This document shows, one piece after another, positions 42,614-51,642 of a stretch of DNA of 64,000 bases. How positions within the stretch are numbered: position 1 is the first letter of the stretch; each line of letters begins with the position of its first letter. The stretch is from positions 91,269 through 155,268 of the forward strand of contig JAFDWX010000008.1 in assembly GCA_018268255.1 (NCBI GenBank). The letters are read 5' to 3'. This stretch comes from Armatimonadota bacterium. GTDB lineage: Bacteria > Armatimonadota > Fimbriimonadia > Fimbriimonadales > Fimbriimonadaceae. The translations under genes were made by a program, and so were the position numbers. The notes under the pieces were generated by a model. It saw only the letters and a program-made list of their open reading frames with translations, was not told where the DNA came from and ran no database searches.

Positions 42614-42714
42614 GCTGTTGCTCCCTAGTTTACGCAACTTGGAGGATTTCCTCCCAGCCACCTCTGTTCGCAACGCTATCCCGGAACTTGAAATCGGCAA
42701 TACTCATCGGTAAC

Positions 42715-43320
42715 GTGTCGACCAATCAACAACGTGTATGGTCCACCTCTCGGCGTTGGATGGGGAATCTCGTTCCCCTAATCTTGGCTGCGCCGATAGA
42801 GATATTGGCGATTCTTGAATTCAGAAAATACGAGTACATTTCGACAAAATGCTGGGTGCTTGCGATCGCCTTTCCGATCGTGCTCTGGCTTTTGGTGAAC
42901 TTTTTGGGTCTGTTCCAGAACCAAAAGATGCGCCGAGTCCTGATCCGCCGACTCTATAATGGCCGGCTACCCGATGACAAAGAAGCGTTTTTTGTGGGCG
43001 TGGCGACGCCTGGTTTTATCAGCACCATCGATCCTCATGAGGACATCGGATTCTTGCTCTTGGACGCCAAAACGGTTGAGTTTTGCGGCGAGGAGATTCA
43101 ACGCAGCTATGCTCAGAGCGATGTTGGCAAGATCAAGAAGGGCATTAACCCTCACGCCCTGATCGGCCTTGGCGGTTGGATTGTGTTGGCCGACAAGAAT
43201 GGTAAGCCGCTCCTCAAAATCGAACCCCGCGAGCGACGCACGCTGCTTGGAAACAAGTTATTCGCACGGCACTTCCGTCATAGGTTGGAACGTTGGCTGC
43301 AAGGAGCCGGTCCGACATAA
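42715..43320 (+). CDS. Unknown membrane-anchored protein
   Basis: 201 aa from GTG 42715, divergent from sdhA. Two hydrophobic helices at about 16-31 and 44-63 are followed by a soluble domain with alternating strands (EAFFVGVATPGFIST, DIGFLLLDAKTVEFCGEE, LGGWIVLADKNGKPLLKIEP) that could be a small beta-rich PH-like domain. Basic C-terminus. I do not recognise a family. Start is uncertain (GTG 42739 or ATG 42760 also fit). Confidence 0.6.
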   Translation: MSTNQQRVWSTSRRWMGNLVPLILAAPIEILAILEFRKYEYISTKCWVLAIAFPIVLWLLVNFLGLFQNQKMRRVLIRRLYNGRLPDDKEAFFVGVATPGFISTIDPHEDIGFLLLDAKTVEFCGEEIQRSYAQSDVGKIKKGINPHALIGLGGWIVLADKNGKPLLKIEPRERRTLLGNKLFARHFRHRLERWLQGAGPT

Positions 43321-43325
43321 AACAA

Positions 43326-43349
43326 GCCCTGGGCATCGTTGCCCAGGGC
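43326..43349. terminator. Hairpin between convergent genes
   Basis: GCCCTGGGCA pairs perfectly with TGCCCAGGGC around TCGT, a 10-bp stem. Only GTTTC follows on the plus strand, so it is a moderate terminator; it can act in both directions between the unknown membrane protein and flagellin (fliC). Confidence 0.7.
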
Positions 43350-43385
43350 GTTTCACTTTGCCTAAGCGGCTAACTTGTCTCGCTC

Positions 43386-44810
43386 TTATCCTCTGAGAAG
43401 AGAGAGGACCGACTGGCTGGCGCTGTTCGCCTGGGCCAAGATCGACATACCGCTCTGCTGCAGGATCTGGAGCTTGGTGTACTGGGTCATTTCCTCGGCG
43501 ACGTCCACGTCTCGGATCGAGGAATCAGCCGCTGTCAGGTTCTCTTTCGCAATGCTCAAGCTTCGCGAGTTGGTTTCGAGAACGTTCTTTTGGAAGTTGC
43601 CGATCGTACCTCTCTGAGATGCGACGGTCTGGATAGCCGTGTCGAGGTTGCTCAACGAAGTGGTGATACCAGAACTCGACGTGATATCGAGACCGGAGAT
43701 ACCCAGCGAAGAAGAGCTCATATTTCCGAGCGAGAGAGCAACGTTCTGACCGGAGTTAGCACCGATCTGGAACGAAGCCGATCCAGCGGAAACAGCGGCG
43801 ATACCGTTGGTTGTCGCGGCAGCTGCTGCGGTTGATGCACTCAACTTGAACACGTTACCGTAGGTATCCGAGAACGTTCGACCATCCGTTGCGCTGGCAG
43901 TCAGCGATCCGGTTGTGTAACCTGCTGTAGCTAACGAGAACGTTGCTGCGGCGTTAACACCAGCCGTACCAGAACCTAACGTTCGTGTACCTGCGGTGGT
44001 GAAACCGATTGTTGCCGTGTCGTTCGTGATCTGGATCGAGTTAGAGCCCGTTCCATAGTTGGTCGCTGTGTAAACAAATGCCGTACCGTTGTGGCTCATG
44101 ATGACGCCGGTGTCGGCCGATTTGGCGTTAACCGTGTTCATCAAGTCTTGGTTGGTCATGGACGACGAAACGTTGAAGGTTACGCCGTTGACTGTAAGTT
44201 TGCCGTCTGCGCCAACAGCGTTGGCCAGAGTTACGGTTGCACCTGTGACGGTTGCCTTAACAGCTGCCGTACCAACAACCACGTTGACTGTATCGTTGGC
44301 CGTCACTGAGCTTCCGCCGACTGTACCGGACATGCTCACACTCTCCAGAGCGCCCTTATTGACCACTGCTGCACCGACGCCAGCGCTACCATTCAGGAGC
44401 TTTTTGGTTCCGAACGAAGTCTGGGATGCAATTCGGTCGATGGACTGGAGAATCGAGTTGAGCTGGTTCTGATTCGCCTGCTTTTGGCTGGAACTCAGCG
44501 TAGCATCATTGCTATTGGCGACGGCAAGTGAACGAGCGTCGTTCAACAGGCTGCTTACCTCAGCGAGGGCGCCTTCAGCCGTCTTCGAGAAGTTGATAGC
44601 GTCCTGGTTGTTGCGGATGGCTTGAGTCAAACCACCGATCTGAGCACGGAAGCCTTCAGAGATCTGAAGACCCGCAGGATCATCCGCACCGCTGTTGATG
44701 CGAAGACCGGAAGACAGTCGGGTCATCGACTTGGAGGCCGACTCCGAAACTGAATCCAAATTGCGCAAAGCGCTCATTGCCTGGACGTTTGTGTTGATTC
44801 TAAATGACAT
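43386..44810 (-). CDS. fliC: Flagellin
   Basis: 474 aa from ATG 44810 (GGAGG upstream); the longer frame adds an unsupported 35 residues. N-terminal D0/D1 is canonical (NTNVQAMSALRNL, SSGLRINSGADDPAGL) and the C-terminus ends QILQQSGMSILAQAN...LLRG. The central part (about 140-390) is rich in Thr, Ser, Ala and Gly beta-strand segments, a surface-exposed variable region. It is the filament subunit, exported by the flagellar apparatus. A sigma54-like promoter lies about 100 nt upstream. Confidence 0.95.
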   Translation of the reverse strand: MSFRINTNVQAMSALRNLDSVSESASKSMTRLSSGLRINSGADDPAGLQISEGFRAQIGGLTQAIRNNQDAINFSKTAEGALAEVSSLLNDARSLAVANSNDATLSSSQKQANQNQLNSILQSIDRIASQTSFGTKKLLNGSAGVGAAVVNKGALESVSMSGTVGGSSVTANDTVNVVVGTAAVKATVTGATVTLANAVGADGKLTVNGVTFNVSSSMTNQDLMNTVNAKSADTGVIMSHNGTAFVYTATNYGTGSNSIQITNDTATIGFTTAGTRTLGSGTAGVNAAATFSLATAGYTTGSLTASATDGRTFSDTYGNVFKLSASTAAAAATTNGIAAVSAGSASFQIGANSGQNVALSLGNMSSSSLGISGLDITSSSGITTSLSNLDTAIQTVASQRGTIGNFQKNVLETNSRSLSIAKENLTAADSSIRDVDVAEEMTQYTKLQILQQSGMSILAQANSASQSVLSLLRG

Positions 44811-44907
44811 GATCTGGTTTTCCTCCCTGATTCCGAACCCGACCCGTGAGTCGAATTCCTGTTGTCGCGGGGATCGCCTCATCCTGAGACCCGCACTGAG
44901 TTGTCTA

Positions 44908-44924
44908 TTCAACATTCATGCCAA
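44908..44924 (-). promoter_or_regulatory. Candidate sigma54 promoter of flagellin
   Basis: On the minus strand TTGGCATGAATGTTGAA fits the -24 box (TGGCA) and roughly the -12 box (TTGAA for TTGCA); the usual GC at -12 is GA. About 100 nt before the start codon. Sigma54 control of flagellar genes is common in other bacteria, but no sigma54 activator is in the window. Confidence 0.3.
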
Positions 44925-45025
44925 CTGAGGCCCTGGTAACAATGTCAGGAAGGATCAAATTACGCAATCTTGCCGGTTTTTCCTGAACACAAGGCGCGGA
45001 GGCGATAGCCCAGTAAACTTGCCTA

Positions 45026-45442
45026 ATGAATCTCAATGAATACGTGGCAAAAACAAAGCGCGAAATTTTCGAGGCGCTTTCGGCTGGATTGGAACCGAGT
45101 CTGGGAACCTATGATGCGGCAATTCTCAAGGAGGTGCGGTCCAAAGGGTCACCCAGAATGGGAGTCACCGTATATTCCCCTGATTCTCTGACTCACGAGT
45201 TTATCTACACGGATGGACCGGGCTCATCCGTGATTTTGCCGGTGACCATACCTGCTCCAGAGCGAATCGTATTTCTTCCGGTGCCTCGATGGGTGGTAGA
45301 GAACATCTGGCAAGGAAACGTCGATGGAAGCTTCCAATTTGAGTCGGATGCAATTAAGCTGTTGAAGGAGTTCGAGCGGGAACTGGAGCCCCAAAACAAT
45401 CCCAAGTGGTTTGGACCTCGGGCTTCGACTCGACGGGAATAG
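45026..45442 (+). CDS. Hypothetical protein
   Basis: 138 aa. TAAACT lies exactly six nt before the ATG and no Shine-Dalgarno is present, a leaderless pattern. The chain mixes charged helices (NEYVAKTKREIFEAL, KLLKEFERELEPQ) and strands (ITIPAPERIVFLPVPRWVV). No signal peptide and no recognised motif. It precedes the asparaginase-like gene by 27 nt but has its own candidate promoter. Confidence 0.6.
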   Translation: MNLNEYVAKTKREIFEALSAGLEPSLGTYDAAILKEVRSKGSPRMGVTVYSPDSLTHEFIYTDGPGSSVILPVTIPAPERIVFLPVPRWVVENIWQGNVDGSFQFESDAIKLLKEFERELEPQNNPKWFGPRASTRRE

Positions 45443-45469
45443 GGACTCACGGAATACACTTTGGGATAT

Positions 45470-46354
45470 ATGACCACGCTCTTGGCCACGTGGGATCGTC
45501 CCGGCGAGGTGGCGATCCAATCTGCCTGGAAAGCTCGCTCACAAGGAGCTGACCTTATCTCAACGCTGGAACAGGGTCTTGCCACCGCCGAGCTAGACGA
45601 AAACCTGATCGCGATCGGAGCTGGCTCTGTTCCGAATTCAAAAGGGATCATCGAACTCGACGCGAGCATTATGGAGGGCCGCGAGTTTCGATCGGGTGCC
45701 GTGTGTGCAGTGACCGACATCGTTCCGGTTATCTCGGTCGCGCGAGCGGTGATGGAGAAGACGCCACACGTGATGCTTGCCGGCGATCGCGCCCGAGACT
45801 TTGCGCTTTCGCTCGGGATGAAGCCTCGCGACCTTTCCACGGAGAATTCGCGCGAGCGATATGCCGAATGGCTGAAAACTCAACCCGACGTGGCCGCCTA
45901 CGTCCATGCCAGCACAGACAAGATGGGAGACACTATCACCATGATCGGGCTGGAGGAAGGCCCACACGTGGTTGCCGCGAGTTCAACGAGCGGGCTACCC
46001 TTCAAGCTTCCGGGCCGAGTGGGGGACTCACCGATCATCGGCGCAGGAATCTATGCGGACGACGAGGTCGGAGCCGCTGGCGCGACAGGAAACGGCGAAG
46101 CACTTTGGCGCGAGGTGGCGAGTCTGCGAGCCGTCGAAGCCATGGCCCATGGCATGACTCCTCAACAGGCTTGTGAACACGTGATCCGGCACCTGATCCG
46201 GCGACAACCGGAGAGTCTGGCCTTGCCAAGCGTAGTTTTCGCGATGAACGTCAAGGGCGAGTTTGGCGCAGCCACCTGCATATCGCCGTTCCAACTCTGG
46301 GTCTGCCGCGATGGTGAGTTCGAAATGGTGGTTTTCGAGCCGATATCCCTATGA
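45470..46354 (+). CDS. Glycosylasparaginase / isoaspartyl peptidase-type Ntn hydrolase
   Basis: 294 aa from ATG 45470. The Ntn motif GDTITMIG places the nucleophile at T155, exposed after autocleavage before it, and AATGNGE near 204 contributes the substrate site. Earlier motifs match the alpha chain (GSVPNSKGIIELDASIM). The enzyme would remove N-acetylglucosamine-asparagine links or isoaspartyl bonds. It ends overlapping the SelB-like gene by 4 nt. TACACT lies nine nt before the ATG. Confidence 0.86.
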   Translation: MTTLLATWDRPGEVAIQSAWKARSQGADLISTLEQGLATAELDENLIAIGAGSVPNSKGIIELDASIMEGREFRSGAVCAVTDIVPVISVARAVMEKTPHVMLAGDRARDFALSLGMKPRDLSTENSRERYAEWLKTQPDVAAYVHASTDKMGDTITMIGLEEGPHVVAASSTSGLPFKLPGRVGDSPIIGAGIYADDEVGAAGATGNGEALWREVASLRAVEAMAHGMTPQQACEHVIRHLIRRQPESLALPSVVFAMNVKGEFGAATCISPFQLWVCRDGEFEMVVFEPISL

Positions 46355-46728
46355 CCCCTAACGCCAAGCAACGCAAGCTCCTAGACCGGGTGATTGAAAC
46401 ACTCGTTGGTTTCGGGTTCGAATACCCAGGCGAGCGCAAGTTGGCGGAAACCATGGGGATGCCACCTCAGGCGGTCAAGGAAATGCTGAGGATTGGCCTA
46501 CAGCTAGGCGAACTGCATCAAACCAGTGGCGACTTGGTGTATTCACAAACCTTTATTGATCGCGTGGCCTTGGAAATGCGCGCCGGGAAGGTGCCCGCCA
46601 GATTCACGGTCGGTGATTTCAAAGACGCCTATGATACGTCCCGAAAATACGTTGTTCCGTTTTTGGAACTCCTGGATCGGCTGGAGATCACGGATCGGGA
46701 TGACGACTTTCGGCGCATGAACGGGTAG
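46351..46728 (+). CDS. Standalone SelB-type C-terminal winged-helix protein
   Basis: 125 aa, ATG overlapping the preceding stop. Two winged-helix units can be drawn (about 1-62 and 66-125). The second reads FTVGDFKDAYDTSRKY then VPFLELLDRLEITDR, a close likeness of the last domain of elongation factor SelB, where TSRKY is a signature. The GTPase and EF-Tu-like part is absent. The xer gene starts directly after its stop. It may be a remnant or a dedicated RNA/DNA-binding protein. No selenoprotein gene or SECIS hairpin is evident in this window. Confidence 0.7.
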   Translation: MTPNAKQRKLLDRVIETLVGFGFEYPGERKLAETMGMPPQAVKEMLRIGLQLGELHQTSGDLVYSQTFIDRVALEMRAGKVPARFTVGDFKDAYDTSRKYVVPFLELLDRLEITDRDDDFRRMNG

Positions 46729-47589
46729 ATGCTAAACGACTGGATCGAGGAGTTTCTGGGCTACGTGCGGGCGACCAAATCTGCTCACACGGTGCGGAAC
46801 TATGGCATCGACCTCCGCCAACTTTCTTCAACATTGGAAGGGCTGGCGGATTTCAGCGAGGAGAACATTGTCCGATATCTGCGAGCCCATGCGACGAATC
46901 CGGCCACTCGCAGCCGCAAGCTATCAGCGCTCAACACCTTCTTCAAGTATCTGAAGGCAGCAGGCCATATCAATGCAATCCCCACGACCTCGATTCCGGC
47001 CCCGATCAAACGACGCAAGTTGCCCAAGGCGATCTCGCAGACTCAGGCTTCGGAGCTTTTGGACCAGGAGAATCAAGCGAGCAGGACTCCATTGCGCGAT
47101 GCCGCGATGCTGGAACTGCTGTATTCGGCTGGGTTGCGAGCGAGCGAGTTGGTGCAGATCAACGCCGGGGAGATTGATCTGGCAAACCGGATGCTGCGGG
47201 TCCGGGGAAAGGGCAACAAAGACCGGATCTGTCTGTTTACGGACTCGTGCGAGGCTGCGATCCAGAGATATCTGCTGGGCGAGAGAGTCCGCCCACGTTC
47301 GGGCGATCCGCTGTTCACCAACGCCTCGGGCGGGCGAATCACGACTCGAACCGTGCAGAACGTGATCAAGCGCTGGGCGGCTCAGGCCGGATTGCCTCCG
47401 GAGGTGAGTCCCCACACCCTGCGCCATTCCTTTGCCACCCATCTTTTGGATGGCGGAGCCGATCTCAAGACCGTGCAGCAGCTCTTGGGCCACGAAAACC
47501 TCGCCACAACCCAGATCTACACCCACATCAGCATCGACCGTCTACGCGAGACGGTGGCCAAAGCCCACCCCAAGGCAAAGACAAGCTGA
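46729..47589 (+). CDS. Tyrosine site-specific recombinase, XerC/XerD type
   Basis: 286 aa. Complete catalytic set: R137 (AGLRASE), K161 (RGKGNKDR), H229-R232 (PHTLRHSFA), H255 (GHENLATTQ) and Y264 (IYTHIS). The N-terminal SAM-like core-binding domain is complete. Two such proteins resolve chromosome dimers at dif; XerC or XerD cannot be chosen. It starts at the base after the SelB-like stop and may be translationally coupled. It is a housekeeping resolvase, not an integrase of a mobile element. Confidence 0.9.
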   Translation: MLNDWIEEFLGYVRATKSAHTVRNYGIDLRQLSSTLEGLADFSEENIVRYLRAHATNPATRSRKLSALNTFFKYLKAAGHINAIPTTSIPAPIKRRKLPKAISQTQASELLDQENQASRTPLRDAAMLELLYSAGLRASELVQINAGEIDLANRMLRVRGKGNKDRICLFTDSCEAAIQRYLLGERVRPRSGDPLFTNASGGRITTRTVQNVIKRWAAQAGLPPEVSPHTLRHSFATHLLDGGADLKTVQQLLGHENLATTQIYTHISIDRLRETVAKAHPKAKTS

Positions 47590-47590
47590 C

Positions 47591-48385
47591 TCACTCGGTC
47601 TTCGAAACCCGGAAGCCCTCAGCTAAGGCCACTCCGGCTTGTTTGCCGTCGCGTTCTGAATTCGAGCGGATGAGACGATCAATCCGATAGGCGTGTTTGA
47701 ATTGGCTTTCGTGGATATAGACGAGGCGCATACGTTCGTCCCAAAGCCCGGAGGTGTCGACATAGCAGTTCGCGGCTCGGGTGGAGAACCGCATGAGCCA
47801 CATCGGCAAATGGCTGCGGGTAGCTGCTTCCAAAGCTGCGTCTCCGGCGCGGCGATGGTCCGCGTGGCTCAGCCGAGGTGGGTATTCGCTATCGAACAGG
47901 AGCAGATGAGTGGGGCGAACGCGCTCGATTTCACGCTGAACGGCGCGAATCACCGGCTCGTCATCTCTCAGTCGACCATCGAAGAAGCCGAGAAAGGTCA
48001 CCTTTTGCCCACCCCACGCGTTCATGGCCCGAGTTTGCTCGGCTTTGCGGACCCGTCGGTTTCCTTCCGGGTCGCTCCACCAATAGTAGCTCTTGTCGCC
48101 ATCGGTGCAAACCACGAGCTCAACTTTCGCGCCAGCCGATTTAAGCCGTAAAAGGGTCCCAGCCAGATAGAACTCCGCGTCGTCGGGATGCCCGGTGATC
48201 AGGAGCACCCGAGCACTTGACGATAGCAGTCCCACCTCATCCAGTGAGACACGCGTCTGGGATGGGACCGGCTTCTGGATGAAATCGAATTCCCAGGGTT
48301 GCCACCACCAAAACAAAGCCAGCGTCAAGCACAGAGAAAGGATGCTCTTTCCAATCCAGCGGCGGCTTCCTTTCCTGCGCTCCAT
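47591..48385 (-). CDS. PIG-L/LmbE-type N-acetylglucosamine deacetylase
   Basis: 264 aa. An N-terminal membrane segment (about 12-28) precedes the zinc fold: LLITGHPDDAEF supplies H and D, and LSHADHRRAG supplies the third ligand. Members deacetylate GlcNAc in GPI, mycothiol or bacillithiol precursors. Here the substrate is unknown. It starts 13 nt downstream of acs on the same strand, and its stop is 1 nt from the convergent xer stop. Confidence 0.86.
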   Translation of the reverse strand: MERRKGSRRWIGKSILSLCLTLALFWWWQPWEFDFIQKPVPSQTRVSLDEVGLLSSSARVLLITGHPDDAEFYLAGTLLRLKSAGAKVELVVCTDGDKSYYWWSDPEGNRRVRKAEQTRAMNAWGGQKVTFLGFFDGRLRDDEPVIRAVQREIERVRPTHLLLFDSEYPPRLSHADHRRAGDAALEAATRSHLPMWLMRFSTRAANCYVDTSGLWDERMRLVYIHESQFKHAYRIDRLIRSNSERDGKQAGVALAEGFRVSKTE

Positions 48386-48398
48386 CGAGTTGTTCTAC

Positions 48399-50432
48399 TT
48401 ATCCTTCTTGGCTTTCGTAGCGATCCTTGAGAGAAGCGACCACCGCGGGATCTGCAAGAGTGGTCGTATCGCCTAGAGCGCGACCTTCCGCGACGTCTCG
48501 CAACAACCGCCGCATGATTTTGCCGGACCGAGTTTTGGGCAAGTCCCCTGATAGAATCACGTCATCCGGGCGAGCGATCGGACCGATTTTGCTTGCGACG
48601 TGATCTTTGAGTTCGTTCACCAGCTTCTCTGCGGAAACTCCGGTTGACTCCAGATAGCCACCACGAATAATCACAAATGCCGAAATGGCTTGGCCCTTGA
48701 GTTCGTGGGTTTTGCCGATTACGGCTGCCTCAGCTACCGCAGGGTGATCCACCAGCGCCGATTCGACCTCCATTGTGGAGATATTGTGCCCCGCAACAAG
48801 CATGATGTCGTCCACCCGACCCAAGAGCCAAAAGTATCCGTCTTCATCGAGCTTGGTGCCATCACCCGGGAAGTAATAACCGGGGAAGCGAGACCAGTAG
48901 GTGTTCTTGTACCGCTCGGGATCGCCGTAGATGCCGCGCAGCATGCTTGGCCAAGTGCCTTTGATGGCCAAGTATCCGCCCTTGGCTTCGCCGTATGTGG
49001 TTCCTGGAACGTAGTCTGGCGTGATTTCCTGACCGGCGTCGTTCAGAACCACTGCTTGGATTCCTGGGAACGGGTGGGTGGCTGAGCCCGGCTTGGTCTT
49101 GGTGATGCCCGGCAGCGGCGTGATCATCATTGCGCCTGTTTCCGTCTGCCACCAGGTGTCGACAATCGGACACTTTTCGTGGCCGATGTGCTCGTGGTAC
49201 CACATCCAAGCCTCTGGGTTAATCGGTTCACCCACTGACCCCAAGAGCCGCAAACTGGTGAGGTTGCACCGCTCTGGATACTCCGTCCCCCATTTCATAA
49301 AGGCACGAATGGCAGTGGGAGCCGTGTAGAGGATTGTGACCTGGTGCTTCTCGATGATTCTCCAGAAACGATCTTTGTCAGGCGTGTCCGGTGCACCTTC
49401 GTACATCAGCACCGTGGCATGATTGGCCAGCGGTCCGTACACCACATAGCTGTGGCCAGTGACCCATCCGCAGTCGGCCGTGCACCAGTAGAGGTCGTCT
49501 TCTTTAAGGTCGAAGACCCATTTGCTCGTGGCATAGCAACCGGTCAAATATCCACCGGTGGTGTGCATGATGCCTTTGGGTTTTCCGGTGGAGCCGCTGG
49601 TGTAAAGGATGTAAAGAAGGTCTTCGCTGTCCATCGGTTCACAGGGACAATCTTTTGATTGAGCTGAAACCAACTCGTGCCACCACACATCCCTGCCCGC
49701 TTTCCAAGTACCGCGGTTATAGTCTCGGACAGTGCTGTTCTCCTGCATTCGGCCTGGGTCACCCGCTCGTTCCAAAACCAGAACATTCGTAATCGTAGGC
49801 GTTCCCATTTCCAGAGCGTCATCCACTGCTTTTTTGAGCGCGACGATGCTTCCTCGGCGCCACCCGCCGTCTGCTGTGATGACTATCTTGCATCCGGCGT
49901 CATTGATTCGCTCGTGGAGGGACTCCGAACTGAATCCGCCAAACACCACCGAGTGGACCGCGCCAATTCGCGCGCACGCCAACATGGAAATAGCAAGTTC
50001 CGGCACCATGGGCAGATAGATGCACACCGTATCGCCTTTGCCGACTCCAAGCGACTTGAGCGCGTTGGCGGCTTGGGCTACTCGGTCCTGGAGCTCTGAA
50101 TACGTAAGGCTGAGGGTATCTCCCGGTTCGCCTTCCCACACGATGGCGATCTTCGCGCCATTGCCCTTTTCCACGTGACGATCCACGCAGTTATAACAGG
50201 CGTTGAGCTTTCCGCCCACGAACCACTTGGCATCCGGCAAATTCCATTCACAAACAGTGTGCCAGGGTTCAAACCAGTCCAGTTCCTTCGCCCAATTTTC
50301 CCAGTATCCGTTGACATCGGCGAGCGCGTGCGCATAGATGCTGGGGTCCTTTAGGTTGGCGTGGGCCGTGAACTGCGATGTGGGAGCAAAAGTTCGAGAT
50401 TCGCTGAGTAGGGTCTGGATCGTTTCGGACAA
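48399..50432 (-). CDS. acs: Acetyl-CoA synthetase
   Basis: 677 aa from a TTG with AGGTGAG six nt upstream. Adenylation motifs are TSGSTGKPKGIMH and VDTWWQTETG; the C-terminal lysine that is normally acetylated lies in PKTRSGKIMRRLL. It activates acetate with ATP and CoA. It is divergent from the unknown gene at 50494 with 61 nt between. The PIG-L gene follows in the same direction. Confidence 0.96.
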   Translation of the reverse strand: MSETIQTLLSESRTFAPTSQFTAHANLKDPSIYAHALADVNGYWENWAKELDWFEPWHTVCEWNLPDAKWFVGGKLNACYNCVDRHVEKGNGAKIAIVWEGEPGDTLSLTYSELQDRVAQAANALKSLGVGKGDTVCIYLPMVPELAISMLACARIGAVHSVVFGGFSSESLHERINDAGCKIVITADGGWRRGSIVALKKAVDDALEMGTPTITNVLVLERAGDPGRMQENSTVRDYNRGTWKAGRDVWWHELVSAQSKDCPCEPMDSEDLLYILYTSGSTGKPKGIMHTTGGYLTGCYATSKWVFDLKEDDLYWCTADCGWVTGHSYVVYGPLANHATVLMYEGAPDTPDKDRFWRIIEKHQVTILYTAPTAIRAFMKWGTEYPERCNLTSLRLLGSVGEPINPEAWMWYHEHIGHEKCPIVDTWWQTETGAMMITPLPGITKTKPGSATHPFPGIQAVVLNDAGQEITPDYVPGTTYGEAKGGYLAIKGTWPSMLRGIYGDPERYKNTYWSRFPGYYFPGDGTKLDEDGYFWLLGRVDDIMLVAGHNISTMEVESALVDHPAVAEAAVIGKTHELKGQAISAFVIIRGGYLESTGVSAEKLVNELKDHVASKIGPIARPDDVILSGDLPKTRSGKIMRRLLRDVAEGRALGDTTTLADPAVVASLKDRYESQEG

Positions 50433-50493
50433 AGGAACTCACCTCATTGTGTTGAGAAGTGCTAGGATTTTAGCCTGGAGAAGGAAAATTCGG

Positions 50494-50988
50494 ATGATGA
50501 CCCTTTCGGTGAGCTACGAACTTTTTAAAGACGAAGTATTGAAGCGGCTGCCGGGGGAGCGTGTTTACATCTCCCGGGAGCATGGCGAATCCGTCCTCAC
50601 CGCGGGTGGTCCGAGCACCGCGATGATTGTGCGGACATCCGTAAACAAATTGGTGGAGGAAATCCGAAAGGATCTCCAGCCCGAAATCGAAACTCACCTT
50701 GGCAGATGGAGCGAAGGCAGCCAAACAGGTGATGAGCCTCCCTTGGACCTGTTTATCGGTGGAGTCTCCTACCAGAGCAACGAGAACAGGCCAGGCTTGT
50801 GGCTGGACGCATATCGAACCGAACCGAGCGTTCAAGAAGTTCTCAAAAATTTCCACCATGAGTTTGTACAGAGCGGAGACGCTGGCGATTTGAGTTTCGA
50901 GGACTTTCTGGCATTTGCTCATCCCAACGTCGTGGTATACGGTCCCAACGAGATACGATATCACTTGGGCCAGAAAGAACCGGTGTAG
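50494..50988 (+). CDS. Unknown protein leading the pxp operon
   Basis: 164 aa; the ATG at 50494 has AAGGA eight nt upstream, while an earlier frame (from 50338) overlaps acs. The chain is charged with helical stretches (ELFKDEVLKRLPGERVYIS, VNKLVEEIRKDLQPEIETHL) and ends NEIRYHLGQKEPV. No known domain is recognised. It lies 3 nt before pxpB, so it belongs to that transcript, but its role is unknown. Confidence 0.6.
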   Translation: MMTLSVSYELFKDEVLKRLPGERVYISREHGESVLTAGGPSTAMIVRTSVNKLVEEIRKDLQPEIETHLGRWSEGSQTGDEPPLDLFIGGVSYQSNENRPGLWLDAYRTEPSVQEVLKNFHHEFVQSGDAGDLSFEDFLAFAHPNVVVYGPNEIRYHLGQKEPV

Positions 50989-50991
50989 CCC

Positions 50992-51642
50992 ATGACTTTG
51001 GAGAAATCAGGAGGATCTCTTTGGATCGTCCGTGAGATTGCTGGTTCGCCCTCCGATTTCGCCGAATGGATGGAAAGTCAAAACGTCCTTGGGGTCGAGG
51101 CTGCCGTTCCTTGCTATGAATCCGTTGGGCTGTGGGTCGAGGACTCGCTCTTTCCTGAACATGAAGTTCGCCAATTGCTGAAGACCTATTCCGGGCAAGC
51201 GGTAAATGAACGAGCCCAAAAGACCCACGAAATCCCCTGCTGCTATGAAGAGGGTCTCGATCTCGACGCGGTGTGTGGGATCTTGGAACTCTCACGCGAT
51301 ACTCTCATCGAGATTCACGCTTCCACGCTCTACCGAGTCGCAGCGGTCGGCTTTATGCCAGGGTTCCCCTATCTCCAATCCAACGCACCAGAATTGTCGG
51401 GTGTGCCTCGGCTCGAGTCTCCGCGGATCCAGGTGCCCGCTGGGAGCGTCGCCATCACCGGCACCCAGTGCGGCATCTATCCCAACATTTCGCCAGGCGG
51501 GTGGAGGCTTATCGGCAGAACCCCGTTGGCTATCGCAGACGTTCAGACGAGGAGCTTTCCGATCTCACCGGGTGACAATGTACGCTTTGTTCCCATCTCC
51601 CGCGAGGAATTTGCGAGTCAATCGGGGAAACTCTTAACATGA
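50992..51642 (+). CDS. pxpB: 5-oxoprolinase subunit PxpB (KipI-like)
   Basis: 216 aa. The core is FMPGFPYLQ, RVPAGSVAITG-like RIQVPAGSVAITGTQCGIYP, and GGWRLIGRTP, the AHS1/KipI signature. PxpB acts with PxpA and PxpC to hydrolyse 5-oxoproline to glutamate. It overlaps pxpA by 4 nt and the unknown gene precedes it by 3 nt. Confidence 0.9.
   Translation: MTLEKSGGSLWIVREIAGSPSDFAEWMESQNVLGVEAAVPCYESVGLWVEDSLFPEHEVRQLLKTYSGQAVNERAQKTHEIPCCYEEGLDLDAVCGILELSRDTLIEIHASTLYRVAAVGFMPGFPYLQSNAPELSGVPRLESPRIQVPAGSVAITGTQCGIYPNISPGGWRLIGRTPLAIADVQTRSFPISPGDNVRFVPISREEFASQSGKLLT

Noticed and set aside
46729-47589. Xer gene as a mobile-element integrase
   Set aside because: Size, catalytic set and operon position fit a housekeeping XerC/D.
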